A stretch of DNA of 64,000 nucleotides from an uncultured bacterium. GTDB taxonomy: Bacteria > Bacillota > Clostridia > Oscillospirales > Oscillospiraceae. The number at the start of each line of letters is the position of its first letter. Position 1 is the stretch's first letter. Location of the stretch: NCBI GenBank assembly GCA_945873205.1, contig CAMCCC010000007.1, positions 1 to 64,000 on the forward strand, in the 5' to 3' direction. Both the position numbers and the translations under genes were made by a program. The notes below the pieces were generated by a model, which did no database searches, had not been told where the DNA came from, and was given only the letters and a program-made list of their open reading frames with translations. This document shows positions 42,906-51,512 of this stretch, in pieces.

Positions 42906-44267
42906 ATGTTCAAGACTATCGACAACAAGCTTACTCAGAGCTGGAATGATTATCCCCAGTTTGGCGTTCTCCAGGGCGTTAAGGTTTTCGTTTCCGGCAC
43001 CAACATCGCCGGTCCCTTTGCTGGCTGCCTGATGGCTGAGATGGGCGCCAAGGTCCTCCAGGCCGAGTCCCCCAACATCGCCTGCCAGACCCGTGGTACC
43101 ACCGCGTGGGCTCAGTGCCACCGCAACGAGTACTCCATCACCATCGACGTTTCCAAGCCCAAGGGCAAGAACCTGTTCCTCAAGTGCATTGAGTGGGCCG
43201 ACATTTGGATTGAGGCCGGCCGTCCCGGTTCCTACGCCAAGCGCGGTCTGTCCGACTCCGTGCTGTGGGAGCACAACAAGGCTCTGACCATCGTTCACGT
43301 TTCCGGCTACGGCCAGTTCGGCCCCTACAGAGACAAGGCTTCCTACGACGTTTCCGGCCAGGCCATGGGCGGCTACATGTACATGAACGGCGTCAGCCCC
43401 ACCTCCGCTCCTCTGAAGGTCAACCCCTACCTGTCTGACTATGTCACCGCTTACAACGCCTGCATCGTGGCTCTGGCTGGCTACATCAGCGCCCAGAAGA
43501 CCGGCGAAGGCGACAGCTGCGACGTTGCTCAGTACGACAACATGTTCCGTCTGCTGGACTACTACCCCGCCAAGTGGTTCAACTACCCCAACGGCTATCC
43601 CAAGGCTGGCGAGCCCGTTCCCTACCGTACCGGCAACAAGCACGATATGGCCTGCTGCTTCTCCTTCTACGACACCAAGGACGGCGGCTCCATGTTCGTC
43701 GCCATCGCCGGCCAGGGCCCCGTCTCCCGCGGCTATCCCATCATCGGCATGGGCAAGCAGGGCGTGGACTTCCCCGACAAGTGCACCGGCATTCCTCTCT
43801 ACGATCCTCTGGGTCAGAAGGCTGAGAGACTCCTGGAGAAGTTCTGCGCTGAGCACACCTGCGATGAGCTGGAAGAGATCTTCAACAAGGCCGGCGTTCC
43901 CTGCCAGCGCGCTTACGGTCCTGAGGACATCCTGAAGGATCCTCAGTACGAAGCCCGTGAGAACCTGGTGGAGTGGGAAGACCAGTGCTTCGGCAAGATG
44001 AAGGGCATTGGCGTGACCAACATCTTCAAGAAGCATCCCTCTCAGATCGTCTGCGCTGCTCCCTGCTTCGGCGAGCACAACCGCGAGGTCATGAAGGACT
44101 TCGGCTACACCGACGAGCAGATCGACGCCATGTACAAGAGCAAGGAGCTGGCCACCTGGACTCCTGCCGACACCGCCCGCAACAAGCTGTATGTTGAGTG
44201 GCGCTTCTTCTGGGATCCCGAGAATCAGGCCAAGCGCATCGGCCTGCCCTATCCTCCCCAGCATTGA
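42906..44267 (+). CDS. baiF: Bile acid CoA transferase, CaiB/BaiF family
   Basis: A 453-residue class III CoA-transferase. GTNIAGPFAGCLMAEMGAKVLQAESP is the N-terminal nucleotide-loop region. GDSCDVAQYD carries the catalytic aspartate. HVSGYGQFGPYRDKASYD and NPYLSDYV are typical. BaiF moves CoA from finished secondary-bile-acid-CoA to a new primary bile acid, saving ATP. Some stretches also resemble carnitine CoA-transferase CaiB, but the operon context decides for BaiF. Codons are strongly biased (AAG, TAC, GAG). It is last before a strong terminator. Confidence 0.88.
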   Translation: MFKTIDNKLTQSWNDYPQFGVLQGVKVFVSGTNIAGPFAGCLMAEMGAKVLQAESPNIACQTRGTTAWAQCHRNEYSITIDVSKPKGKNLFLKCIEWADIWIEAGRPGSYAKRGLSDSVLWEHNKALTIVHVSGYGQFGPYRDKASYDVSGQAMGGYMYMNGVSPTSAPLKVNPYLSDYVTAYNACIVALAGYISAQKTGEGDSCDVAQYDNMFRLLDYYPAKWFNYPNGYPKAGEPVPYRTGNKHDMACCFSFYDTKDGGSMFVAIAGQGPVSRGYPIIGMGKQGVDFPDKCTGIPLYDPLGQKAERLLEKFCAEHTCDELEEIFNKAGVPCQRAYGPEDILKDPQYEARENLVEWEDQCFGKMKGIGVTNIFKKHPSQIVCAAPCFGEHNREVMKDFGYTDEQIDAMYKSKELATWTPADTARNKLYVEWRFFWDPENQAKRIGLPYPPQH

Positions 44268-44301
44268 TTTCGCCTGAAAGGCTGAAACCGCATAAGCTTC
44301 A

Positions 44302-44338
44302 AACAGCTCACACGGTTCTCCGTGTGAGCTGTTTTTTT
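44302..44338 (+). terminator. Intrinsic terminator of the baiABGF unit
   Basis: A 14-bp perfect stem AACAGCTCACACGG (44302-44315) with 44320-44333, loop TTCT, then T7. Confidence 0.95.
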
Positions 44339-44353
44339 GATCTCTATCCCAAT

Positions 44354-44455
44354 ATGAAAAAGCCGCAGAGCGAAAGGTGGGTGTCCATAAAACAGTTAAG
44401 GAACAGCTTAGCTTATTGTGGAATCTGTCAGACGGGGTTGGCAACAACAAAATGA
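44354..44455 (+). CDS. Possible 33-residue peptide or gene remnant
   Basis: A short frame begins with ATG at 44354 and ends directly at a terminator hairpin. It contains a CGIC pair and lacks a visible ribosome site. It could be the 3' scrap of a lost gene whose terminator survived. Weakly supported. Confidence 0.2.
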   Translation: MKKPQSERWVSIKQLRNSLAYCGICQTGLATTK

Positions 44456-44491
44456 GCGATGCTTGGTTTTCTGACTGAGCATCGCTTTTTT
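44455..44491 (+). terminator. Second intrinsic terminator downstream of baiF
   Basis: AGCGATGCT (44455-44463) pairs with AGCATCGCT (44478-44486), then T-run. It precedes the AT-rich island. The 338-base gap 44268-44605 holds only the two terminators and the weak peptide frame. Confidence 0.8.
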
Positions 44492-44605
44492 GCCTGTGCT
44501 TAATGAATATTAGTATGATTCCCATTTCAATTAGAGCTTAATTATATTAAGTTCTATATTGACAATCCTGTAATCTAATGTTATATTGTGGGTAGAGGTG
44601 ATTGT

Positions 44606-45352
44606 ATGGCAAAACTGATTTCAAAATGCCCTGGTTGCGAGGGCGCTCTGATAATCTCTACGCTGCAATGTTCTTGCTGTGGGATGGAATTAAAAAGCAA
44701 TTTTGATCTGAGTCCATTTGACCAACTGAATTCTGAACAAAATGCACTGCTTATCTCTTTTTTGAAAAACAGAGGAAACCTAAAGGAGGTGCAATCTGAT
44801 TTGAATATCTCATACCCCACCGCAAAAAAGAAACTGGATGAATTGCTGACTGCGCTGAACCTGAGTGACGCATCCCATAAAGAGGAACGAACGGCAATTG
44901 ATATAAGTAGTTTGGAGGTTGACTACTCCAGTAGGCAGGCATCGGAAATCATCAAAGCAAAGCTGAAGGAACATGGTGGTCATGTTACCGTATATACCGC
45001 AAGAGGACTTCCTTGCGAAATATATGCTGAAGCGGACGGAAAAACATTTACGAGTGACAAATTGCCGATTAGCCCTCCTTATGAATACGATGTATTTAAT
45101 GTCATCGTTGACCTCCTTCTGAAGCAAGGCGGACGCGCGCGAAAAGGGAACGGCAGAAATTATAAACTCGGTGAGGCTGGTTGCGAAGAAAACACCGTTG
45201 TAGGTGCAATCGCAAAAAGCCGAGGACGCAAAGTTGGGGATTCTGTATTTGACCCTGTTTTTGTCATGGCTGCGATTTTGGAGTGGGCTGGAATAGCGGA
45301 GAATGGAAGAGGCGAATTGATACTCACCTCAGAATATAGGAGATTGATATGA
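44606..45352 (+). CDS. DUF2089-like zinc-ribbon protein with helix-turn-helix
   Basis: A 248-residue protein. It opens with CPGCEGALIISTLQCSCCGMEL (zinc ribbon, residues about 8-30) and continues with a helix-turn-helix-like region LKEVQSDLNISYPTAKKKLDELL, the pairing seen in DUF2089. The C-terminal 170 residues have no family I can name. Base composition is AT-richer than all neighbours. The start at 44606 follows GAGGTG. Probably a transcription regulator of an acquired island. Confidence 0.7.
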   Translation: MAKLISKCPGCEGALIISTLQCSCCGMELKSNFDLSPFDQLNSEQNALLISFLKNRGNLKEVQSDLNISYPTAKKKLDELLTALNLSDASHKEERTAIDISSLEVDYSSRQASEIIKAKLKEHGGHVTVYTARGLPCEIYAEADGKTFTSDKLPISPPYEYDVFNVIVDLLLKQGGRARKGNGRNYKLGEAGCEENTVVGAIAKSRGRKVGDSVFDPVFVMAAILEWAGIAENGRGELILTSEYRRLI

Positions 45353-45417
45353 TTCGTTTCTTACTTTATGTGTTTATAGGCTTTTGGTACAACTTGCTAT
45401 TTAAGAATAAGTACTAA
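45349..45417 (+). CDS. 22-residue hydrophobic peptide
   Basis: ATG overlaps the upstream stop (ATGA) and the short frame encodes a hydrophobic segment (FLLYVFIGFWYNLLF) ending in lysines. AGGAGATTG precedes it. A membrane micro-peptide is possible, but the length makes this uncertain. Confidence 0.35.
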   Translation: MIRFLLYVFIGFWYNLLFKNKY

Positions 45418-45434
45418 AAGAGTGGAGGGTGAAA

Positions 45435-45665
45435 ATGGCAAAAAGAATATGCTGTCCTAATATTTTGTGCAAAAGCACAGATGTTGTTCCAGTTTCAACC
45501 AAAACGAAAATCTCACTTAGAAAAGCTGTAATTGACGGTACAGTTGGCAGCCTGTTCACCCCCCCTTGGAACAGTTATTGGTGCAGCAAGCGGCATTAAC
45601 GGAAAGTATGGAAAACGAAATTTATATGCCAAGATTGCGGGAAAGTGTTTGAGAAAAAAGCCTAA
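45435..45665 (+). pseudogene. Frameshifted small zinc-ribbon/glycine-zipper protein gene
   Basis: GAGGGTGAAA precedes ATG (45435). The frame begins MAKRICCPNILCKSTDVV and is lost at a run of seven C near 45560. Reading on in another frame gives LGTVIGAASGINGKYGK. A second shift at an A-run near 45613 returns to the first frame and gives TKFICQDCGKVFEKKA before TAA at 45663. The restored protein has CPNxxC and CQDC knuckles around a small glycine-rich hydrophobic stretch. Two compensating homopolymer indels mean either decay or sequencing error. Confidence 0.65.
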
Positions 45666-45685
45666 ATTCAGGTGGTGATACTTTT

Positions 45686-46012
45686 ATGGAAACATTAGCA
45701 AAAAAGTTTGAAGAAGAATTGAAACTGAAAATGCTCCGGGCCAAAAAGGAGTGCAAATACAATCCAACTCGCTTCAATCAAATGCTGGCAACTTACGGCG
45801 GCGTTGAAACAGCAAAGCGACTCATTTCAAATGCGCAAAAAACGGGTAATACATCAGAGGGATTCTCCACGCTCTTTTTATGCGGACGATTAGATTTATC
45901 CATGGAAGATTCCGCCTGTAAAGCCGAATATGCGCCATTATTTACTGACGAAGCAATCTCATATTGCAAAGAGGTTTTAGGAATTGGTAAAATACAAACT
46001 GAAACTGATTAA
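45686..46012 (+). CDS. Conserved-looking 108-residue protein of unknown function
   Basis: A basic N-terminus (FEEELKLKMLRAKKECKYNP) is followed by a compact motif FNQMLATYGGVETAKRLI ... TSEGFSTLFLCGRLDLSMED ... YAPLFTDEAISYCKEVLG. That pattern (glycine-glycine-valine, then GF/L-TLxxxGRLDL, then LFT) recurs at the ends of many bacterial nuclease- and defence-linked proteins, but I know no function for it. A ribosome site GGTGG lies before the ATG. AT-rich, same island as the two preceding genes. Confidence 0.6.
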   Translation: METLAKKFEEELKLKMLRAKKECKYNPTRFNQMLATYGGVETAKRLISNAQKTGNTSEGFSTLFLCGRLDLSMEDSACKAEYAPLFTDEAISYCKEVLGIGKIQTETD

Positions 46013-46045
46013 AGAAGTATCGCAAATATCCCTTTGAAACAAAGG

Positions 46046-46128
46046 GCGCACTTCTATACAGGGGTAAGCCCTGTATAGAAGTGCGCTTTGTGGGGCTGGC
46101 AGCCCGGATACTAAAACATCCGGGCTGC
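46046..46128. repeat. Two perfect hairpins at the end of the AT-rich island
   Basis: GCGCACTTCTATACAGGG (46046-46063) and its exact complement (46069-46086) form an 18-bp stem with a five-base loop. Next GCAGCCCGGAT (46099-46109) pairs with ATCCGGGCTGC (46118-46128). Neither has a strong T-run. They fill most of the 233-base gap before the amidohydrolase. Candidates are a MITE-like element, an island end, or a transcription barrier. Confidence 0.6.
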
Positions 46129-46245
46129 TTTGCGTCACTTCATTCCGTACAAGAGGCTGCACCCCTTGCGCCGCTTTGCGGCTATCCCAAATCTAACTGT
46201 TTTACGATCACCCGGCTAAGTCTGCGGCTTTTTTATCTTTGGGGA

Positions 46246-47526
46246 TCAGAGGAACTTGTCCAGCTCCTGCTCCACCTGAGGCATTTTCTTCACCTTGGGA
46301 TGATCGATGATCTTTCCCCCGGTCACCACCATACTGACATTCCGCAGGGCCTGCAGATTTTCCAGCGGGTTGCCCTCGGTCACAATCAGATCTGCCAGCT
46401 TCCCCGGCTCCACAGTGCCCAGCTGATCACCCACACCGGCAATCTCTGCGTTGCGGCAGGTGGCTGTGTACAGGGCAAAGGCATTGCTGACCCCGCAGAA
46501 CTTGCTGAAATAAACCAGCTCACGCCACATGCCGTAGTGGGTCACATAGGGGCAGCCGGTATCGGTGCCCAGGCCCACAGGAATTCCCTGCTCCACACAG
46601 GCCTTGGCACAGTCAATGATGCCGTCAAAGACGATCTTACCGTTGAACTGGGCAATCTCCGTGCAGTTGCTTACTTCCCGGTCAAACAGGGCAAAGGGCA
46701 GGGCCGGGGAGAGGGTGGCCACCAAGGCAGCACCACGCTCCTTGAACAGCCGAAGGATCTCCGCATCGGGCTTTGCGCCGTGCTCAATGGTGTCCACGCC
46801 GTTTTCCAGCGCCACCCGGACGCCCTCCGGGCTTTCCACATGGGCCGCCACCCGCAGGCCAAGACGGTGGGCCTCGTCGCAGGCCGCCTTCACCAGCTCC
46901 GGCTGCATCCGCAGCACGCCGGGCTCGCCCTTCTGCTCAGCGTCCAGCACGCCGCCGGTAATCATCAGCTTGATCAGGTCCGGCTTGTCCTCCGCGATCT
47001 GCCGCACGAAAGCGGCAGCCTCCTCCGGTGTGGTGGCCTCATAGGCCAGGGAGCCGGCCATATGCCCGCCGGGGACAGAGACGGCCATATTGCTGGCCAG
47101 GATACGGGGCCCCTGAACCTTCCCCTGCCTGATCTTATCCCGCAGCTTGCTGTCATAAGCTTCCAGGCCACCCACGGTGCGGATGGTGGTCACGCCGCTG
47201 AGCAGCGCCGTGTTGGCATACTTCTGGTATATCATTTCCACCAGCTTCCGGGCCAGACCACAGCTGGTCATCATCTTTACTGACTTTTTGGCGTCCATAG
47301 GCTTCTTTGAGGGCTTACCATTGCCCGGAATGTGCACATGCAGATTGATCAGGCCCGGCATCAGATACCGTCCACCCAGATCTTTCTTCTCATACTCTGC
47401 GGGCACAGCGCTCTCCGCCACGATGTCAACGATTTTCTCTCCATCCACCAGTACAGCCAGGCCGTCCTGGGGCTTCATGTTTTCTCTACCGCTGAGCAGA
47501 TGCATATTGGTCAACGCATATTTCAT
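46246..47526 (-). CDS. Metal-dependent amidohydrolase (imidazolonepropionase-like)
   Basis: A 426-residue TIM-barrel hydrolase. YLMPGLINLHVHIPG carries the HxH metal pair. AHVESPEGV and IEHGAKPD supply later histidines, and GLGTDTGCPYV the final aspartate. The C-terminal sandwich domain has VEPGKLADLIVTEGNPLENL. Its closest named relatives cleave cyclic amides or Xaa-Pro dipeptides; the substrate here is unknown. It has its own promoter despite lying just downstream of the pot operon terminator. Confidence 0.85.
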   Translation of the reverse strand: MKYALTNMHLLSGRENMKPQDGLAVLVDGEKIVDIVAESAVPAEYEKKDLGGRYLMPGLINLHVHIPGNGKPSKKPMDAKKSVKMMTSCGLARKLVEMIYQKYANTALLSGVTTIRTVGGLEAYDSKLRDKIRQGKVQGPRILASNMAVSVPGGHMAGSLAYEATTPEEAAAFVRQIAEDKPDLIKLMITGGVLDAEQKGEPGVLRMQPELVKAACDEAHRLGLRVAAHVESPEGVRVALENGVDTIEHGAKPDAEILRLFKERGAALVATLSPALPFALFDREVSNCTEIAQFNGKIVFDGIIDCAKACVEQGIPVGLGTDTGCPYVTHYGMWRELVYFSKFCGVSNAFALYTATCRNAEIAGVGDQLGTVEPGKLADLIVTEGNPLENLQALRNVSMVVTGGKIIDHPKVKKMPQVEQELDKFL

Positions 47527-47549
47527 GGAAATTCCTCCTTTTTCCTGTT

Positions 47550-47578
47550 ATTATACGCTCCGCCGCCCTTAATTGCAA
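47550..47578 (-). promoter_or_regulatory. Sigma-A promoter of the amidohydrolase gene
   Basis: Minus-strand TTGCAA (47573-47578), 17 bases, TATAAT (47550-47555). AAGGAGGAA follows as ribosome site. Confidence 0.8.
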
Positions 47579-47606
47579 TTCACATTTTCCTCAATTCGTC
47601 CCAAGA

Positions 47607-47636
47607 AAAAAACGGAGCAAAACTGCTCCGTTTTTT
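47607..47636 (-). terminator. Intrinsic terminator of the ade-pot operon
   Basis: AAAAAACGGAGCA (47607-47619) pairs with TGCTCCGTTTTTT (47624-47636), about 20 bases after the binding-protein stop on the minus strand. Confidence 0.9.
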
Positions 47637-47657
47637 CTGATTTTTGGTTGGCTTTGA

Positions 47658-48782
47658 TTACTGGACAGCCACGGTGCGCTGGAAGGTGTCGATCCATTCG
47701 CCCTTGGCGGTGGTGATGTAGGCGTCGTCAAACTCCTTCAGGGCGTTCATGGACTCCTCACCGAAGGCCAGGTAGGTCTTGAGCTCGTCGGCCATGGTGG
47801 CGTTCTTGTTCACAGGGGCCTCATTGAGAACCTCGGCGATCTTGTTCTGGGTATCGTTGCAGATCAGGTACTCTACGAACAGCTGGGCCAGTTCAGGGTT
47901 CTTGCAGTTCTTAACAACCTCAACGGTGGCGGGAGCGGCGAAGGAGCCCTCAGAAGCGTCTACCCACTGCATATTGATGCCGCTGCTGATCAGGCCGGGC
48001 ATATTGATGTCCATAAAGACGGTGATGTTGGCCTCACCGGTGGTGAAGGCGTTGACCACGTCGGAAGAAGCGGTGTACCACAGATTGATGTTGTCCTTCT
48101 TCTCCTGCATCAGGGCCATGGCGGCGCTGACGTCCTCCTGGCTGCCGCCCATGGCCTCAGCCATAGCCACCAGCATGTAGGGGCCGGCGGTGGAAGTCAT
48201 GTCGGGCAGGGCAACCATGCCGGCGTACTGGTCGTCAAACAGGTCCTGGTAAGAGGTGGGTGCGGGCAGATTCATCTGCTCCAGAGCGTCCGCGTTGTAC
48301 ATGATGCCGTAGCGGCACAGGGAGTAGCAGGGGCCGTAGCCCTTCTCATCCACGCAGAAGTCATACAGCTCGCCCAGGCTGGTAACGATATTGGTGTCCA
48401 GCTGCTCGAACAGGTCGTTCTGGATGCCGGTCTCGGCAAAGCTCTTGGTCAGCAGGGCCACATCGGCGGTGGGGTCGGCCTTCTCGGCCATCAGCTTGTT
48501 GAGACGGTCGCCGTTGCCGGAGGTGGGGTCTACAACGATGGTGCAGTTATACTGGCTCTCGAAATCGGCAGCCAGGGTCTTGAGACCGGCCTCGGCCCAG
48601 CCCCAGGTAGCAACAACCAGCTCGGCGCCGCCGAAGTCCAGTGCGCCGTCAGCCTCGCCCTCAGCGGGAGCCTCGGCAGCGGGGGCCTGGGTGGCAGCGG
48701 GCTTCTCGCTGCTGCCGCAGGCGGCCATCGCGAACACCATGGCCAGTGCCAGCAGCATGGCAATCATTCTCTTGAGTGTCAT
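47658..48782 (-). CDS. PotD-like extracellular solute-binding lipoprotein
   Basis: A 374-residue binding protein beginning MTLKRMIAMLLALAMVFAMAACGSS, a lipoprotein signal with the lipid-anchored Cys at about 21. A low-complexity Ala/Pro/Glu linker follows. The periplasmic-binding fold (VVATWGWAEAG ... VDPTSGNGDRLNKLMAE ... GPCYSLCRYGIMYNADAL) is of the spermidine/putrescine class. I start at 48782 because the upstream frame has no ribosome site. It is last in ade-potBCA-potD. With an adenine deaminase heading the operon, the ligand need not be a polyamine. Confidence 0.88.
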   Translation of the reverse strand: MTLKRMIAMLLALAMVFAMAACGSSEKPAATQAPAAEAPAEGEADGALDFGGAELVVATWGWAEAGLKTLAADFESQYNCTIVVDPTSGNGDRLNKLMAEKADPTADVALLTKSFAETGIQNDLFEQLDTNIVTSLGELYDFCVDEKGYGPCYSLCRYGIMYNADALEQMNLPAPTSYQDLFDDQYAGMVALPDMTSTAGPYMLVAMAEAMGGSQEDVSAAMALMQEKKDNINLWYTASSDVVNAFTTGEANITVFMDINMPGLISSGINMQWVDASEGSFAAPATVEVVKNCKNPELAQLFVEYLICNDTQNKIAEVLNEAPVNKNATMADELKTYLAFGEESMNALKEFDDAYITTAKGEWIDTFQRTVAVQ

Positions 48783-48801
48783 TTTCTTTCCTCCTAGAAA
48801 A

Positions 48802-49866
48802 TCAAACATTTTTATATACACAGATCCGCTGGGCGGGGATATGCACCAGCACAGTCTCCCCCAGTTGGCGCTGGGTATATTCATTCACAGCGGGACATAC
48901 CGTCTCCGCAACGCAGCCCGTCACTTCCAGGCGGGTGGTGGTGCCCTTATAGGTGACGGCGCTGATGGTGCCGGGCAGGGTGTTCTCCCCTTCTTCCGCC
49001 ACCAGCTGGATGTTCTCCGAGCGGACAGCCAGGGTCACTGGGCTGCCGGCCTCGATGCCCTCCGCCGCAGCGCTGGGCACATACAGCAGCTTCCCGCTGC
49101 AGCTGACCGGGCGCTTCTCGCCCTCCTGAGGGCCGATGGTGCCCTGGATAAAGGTGGAAAAGCCCATGAAATCCGCCACAAAGGCGCTGCAGGGCCGCTC
49201 AAAAATCTCATTGGGGCTGCCGATCTGCTGGATCTTGCCCTCGTGCATCACGATGACCCGGTCAGCCAGGGAGACGGCCTCCTCATGGTCATGGGTGACG
49301 ATGATGGTGGTGATGCCCAGTTCCTTCTGGATGCGCTTGATCTCCACCTGCATCTCGATGCGCAGCTTGGCGTCCAGGTTGGACAGGGGCTCGTCCAGAA
49401 GCAGGATATGGGGCCGGGTCACCAGGGCCCTTGCCAGGGCCACCCGCTGCTGCTGGCCGCCGGACAGCTCTCTGGGATAGCGCTTGTCAAGCCCCGTCAG
49501 CTTCACCAGGGCAAGGATCTCCGCCACCCGCTGGGCAATCTCCGGCTTTTTCAGCTTTTGCAGCTTCAGGCCAAAGGCCACGTTTTCAAAAACGGTCATA
49601 TGGGGAAACAGGGCATAGTTCTGGAAGAAAATGCCGATGTTCCGCTTGTAGGGCGGGATTTTTGCCACATCCGCCCCGTCCACCAGGATGCTGCCCTCCG
49701 TGGGCTCGGCAAAGCCGGCAATCATCCGCAGAGTGGTGGTCTTGCCGCAGCCGCTGCCGCCCAGCAGGGCGATCATCTCTCCGTCAGCGGCCTTGAGATT
49801 CATATTGTCAACGGCGGTAAAATTTCCGAAGCGCTTGGTAAGTCCGATCAGTTCCAGTGTAGCCAT
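48802..49866 (-). CDS. PotA-like ABC transporter ATPase
   Basis: A 354-residue ATPase. Walker A is GGSGCGKTT (about 35-43), Q-loop FFQNYALFPHM, signature LSGGQQQRVALARAL, Walker B ILLLDEPLSNLD and the H-loop THDHEEAV. A C-terminal TOBE/OB regulatory domain (about 240-354) is usual for the polyamine/iron group. It sits 10 bases after the PotC-like gene. Confidence 0.93.
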   Translation of the reverse strand: MATLELIGLTKRFGNFTAVDNMNLKAADGEMIALLGGSGCGKTTTLRMIAGFAEPTEGSILVDGADVAKIPPYKRNIGIFFQNYALFPHMTVFENVAFGLKLQKLKKPEIAQRVAEILALVKLTGLDKRYPRELSGGQQQRVALARALVTRPHILLLDEPLSNLDAKLRIEMQVEIKRIQKELGITTIIVTHDHEEAVSLADRVIVMHEGKIQQIGSPNEIFERPCSAFVADFMGFSTFIQGTIGPQEGEKRPVSCSGKLLYVPSAAAEGIEAGSPVTLAVRSENIQLVAEEGENTLPGTISAVTYKGTTTRLEVTGCVAETVCPAVNEYTQRQLGETVLVHIPAQRICVYKNV

Positions 49867-49876
49867 GGCTTCCTCC

Positions 49877-50671
49877 TTATTTCACAAACATGTCCAGCCC
49901 CACGAATTTATCCATCAGCAGGATCAGCACCAGGGAGCCTGCGATCAGGAAGGTGGAGATGGCCGCCAGGGTGGGGTCAAAGGTCAGTTCCATATAGTTC
50001 ATGATTCGGATGGGCAGGGTGATGAATTTGGGCGTGGACAGCAGGCTGCTGAGGGCCACCTCGTCAAAGGAGTAGAGGAAGGCCAGCAGCGCCCCGGCCA
50101 GGATGCCGGGCTTGGCCACGGGGATGGTGATCTTGAAGAACACCTGCACCGGGTTTGCCCCCAGGGACGTGGCCGCGTCCTCCAATGTCCAGTTGAACAC
50201 ATGCAGCACGGAAACGGTGTTGCGGACAATGTAGGGCAGGATGATGATAAAGTGACCGATGAAAATCCGCACCGCGCCGGGGATGCCGCCGATCTGGCTG
50301 TACACCTGCAGCAGCACAAAGGCGAAGGCCACGGAGGGCACATACATGGGAGAGGTGAAATAATTCAGCAGGACATTCTTGCCCTTGAAGTCATGCCGGC
50401 AGACGGACAAAGCCGCCGTGACGCCTAGGAGGATATCCAGCGCCGTGGCCAGCAGGCCGATCTTCAGGCTGTTGGCCAGACCCTCCATAAAGTGGGTGGA
50501 GGAGCTGAAAATGTTCTCGTACCATTTGAGGGAAAAGCCCTTGGGCGGGAACACCACCACCGCCGTAGGCGTGAAGGAGGCAATGACGATCACCACCAGC
50601 GGCGCGATCAGAAACAGCATCACCAGAATCGCCACAATGGTGCAGAAAATGTTTACTCTTTTCTCACGCAT
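49877..50671 (-). CDS. PotC-like ABC permease
   Basis: A 264-residue permease with six hydrophobic segments and the EAA-type loop EDAATSLGANPVQVFFKITIPVAKPG. It overlaps the PotB-like gene by eight bases. Confidence 0.92.
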   Translation of the reverse strand: MREKRVNIFCTIVAILVMLFLIAPLVVIVIASFTPTAVVVFPPKGFSLKWYENIFSSSTHFMEGLANSLKIGLLATALDILLGVTAALSVCRHDFKGKNVLLNYFTSPMYVPSVAFAFVLLQVYSQIGGIPGAVRIFIGHFIIILPYIVRNTVSVLHVFNWTLEDAATSLGANPVQVFFKITIPVAKPGILAGALLAFLYSFDEVALSSLLSTPKFITLPIRIMNYMELTFDPTLAAISTFLIAGSLVLILLMDKFVGLDMFVK

Positions 50672-51497
50672 TCTTGCCGCCCCCCAGTCTCTTCATATAT
50701 CCGGCGGTGGAAAGCACCACCAGCACCTGGATCAGCAGGATCACCGCCAGCAGGATGTAGCTGATGGCCGAGGCCGCGCCCCAGTCGAAGCTGACGTTGA
50801 TTTCCTGCACCACCATGGTGGCCATCATGCGGAACTTGGAGCCACCCAGCAGCTTGGGCGTCACATAGGAGGTCATGCTCATGGTGAACACCATCACGCA
50901 GCCGGAGATGATGCCCGGCAGGCTCAGGGGGAAGATCACTTTGCAGAAGGTCTCCATCGGGTTGGCCCCCAGACTGTAGGCCGCATACTCCACGTTGGGG
51001 TCAATGCTCTGCAGCACGCCCACCAGGGAAAGGATCATGTAAGGGATCAGCAGGTGGATCATGCCGATAATGACCGCCGTCTCCGTGTTAAGGATGGACA
51101 GGGGCTTTTGCACCAGGCCCAGCCCCAGCAGGAACTGGTTCAGCAGACCGTTCTTGCCCAGGATTACCATCCAGCCGTAGGAGCGCACCACTGCGCTGAC
51201 CAGGAAGGGAAACAGGATAATGACCATCATCACCTTTTTCATCCTGGACTGGGTGCGGGCCATGTAATAGGCCGTGGGATAACCCAGCAGCAGGGACACC
51301 AGGGTAGACACCAGGGATACCCGCACCGTGGTCCAGAGAATGTCCAGATAGAAGGGGTCGGTAAAGAAGCGGACGAAGTCAGAAAGGCCGTTGGTGGCCA
51401 GGGTCTTTATCAGGATATACAGCATGGGCGCCAGGAAAAACACCGTCAGCGCCAACACCGCCGGCAGGGCAAGCAGGAAAGCCTGTTTCTTTCGCAT
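50664..51497 (-). CDS. PotB-like ABC permease
   Basis: A 277-residue permease with six membrane segments and the EAA loop EYAAYSLGANPMETFCKVIFPLSLPG. It follows adenine deaminase by 15 bases, so expression of the transporter depends on the deaminase promoter. Confidence 0.92.
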   Translation of the reverse strand: MRKKQAFLLALPAVLALTVFFLAPMLYILIKTLATNGLSDFVRFFTDPFYLDILWTTVRVSLVSTLVSLLLGYPTAYYMARTQSRMKKVMMVIILFPFLVSAVVRSYGWMVILGKNGLLNQFLLGLGLVQKPLSILNTETAVIIGMIHLLIPYMILSLVGVLQSIDPNVEYAAYSLGANPMETFCKVIFPLSLPGIISGCVMVFTMSMTSYVTPKLLGGSKFRMMATMVVQEINVSFDWGAASAISYILLAVILLIQVLVVLSTAGYMKRLGGGKNA

Positions 51498-51512
51498 GTT
51501 CCACTCTCCTTA

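Noticed and set aside
45435-45665. Programmed ribosomal frameshifting in the small zinc-ribbon gene
   Set aside because: Two opposite shifts at ordinary homopolymers, without a slippery heptamer plus downstream structure, are better explained by decay or sequencing error.
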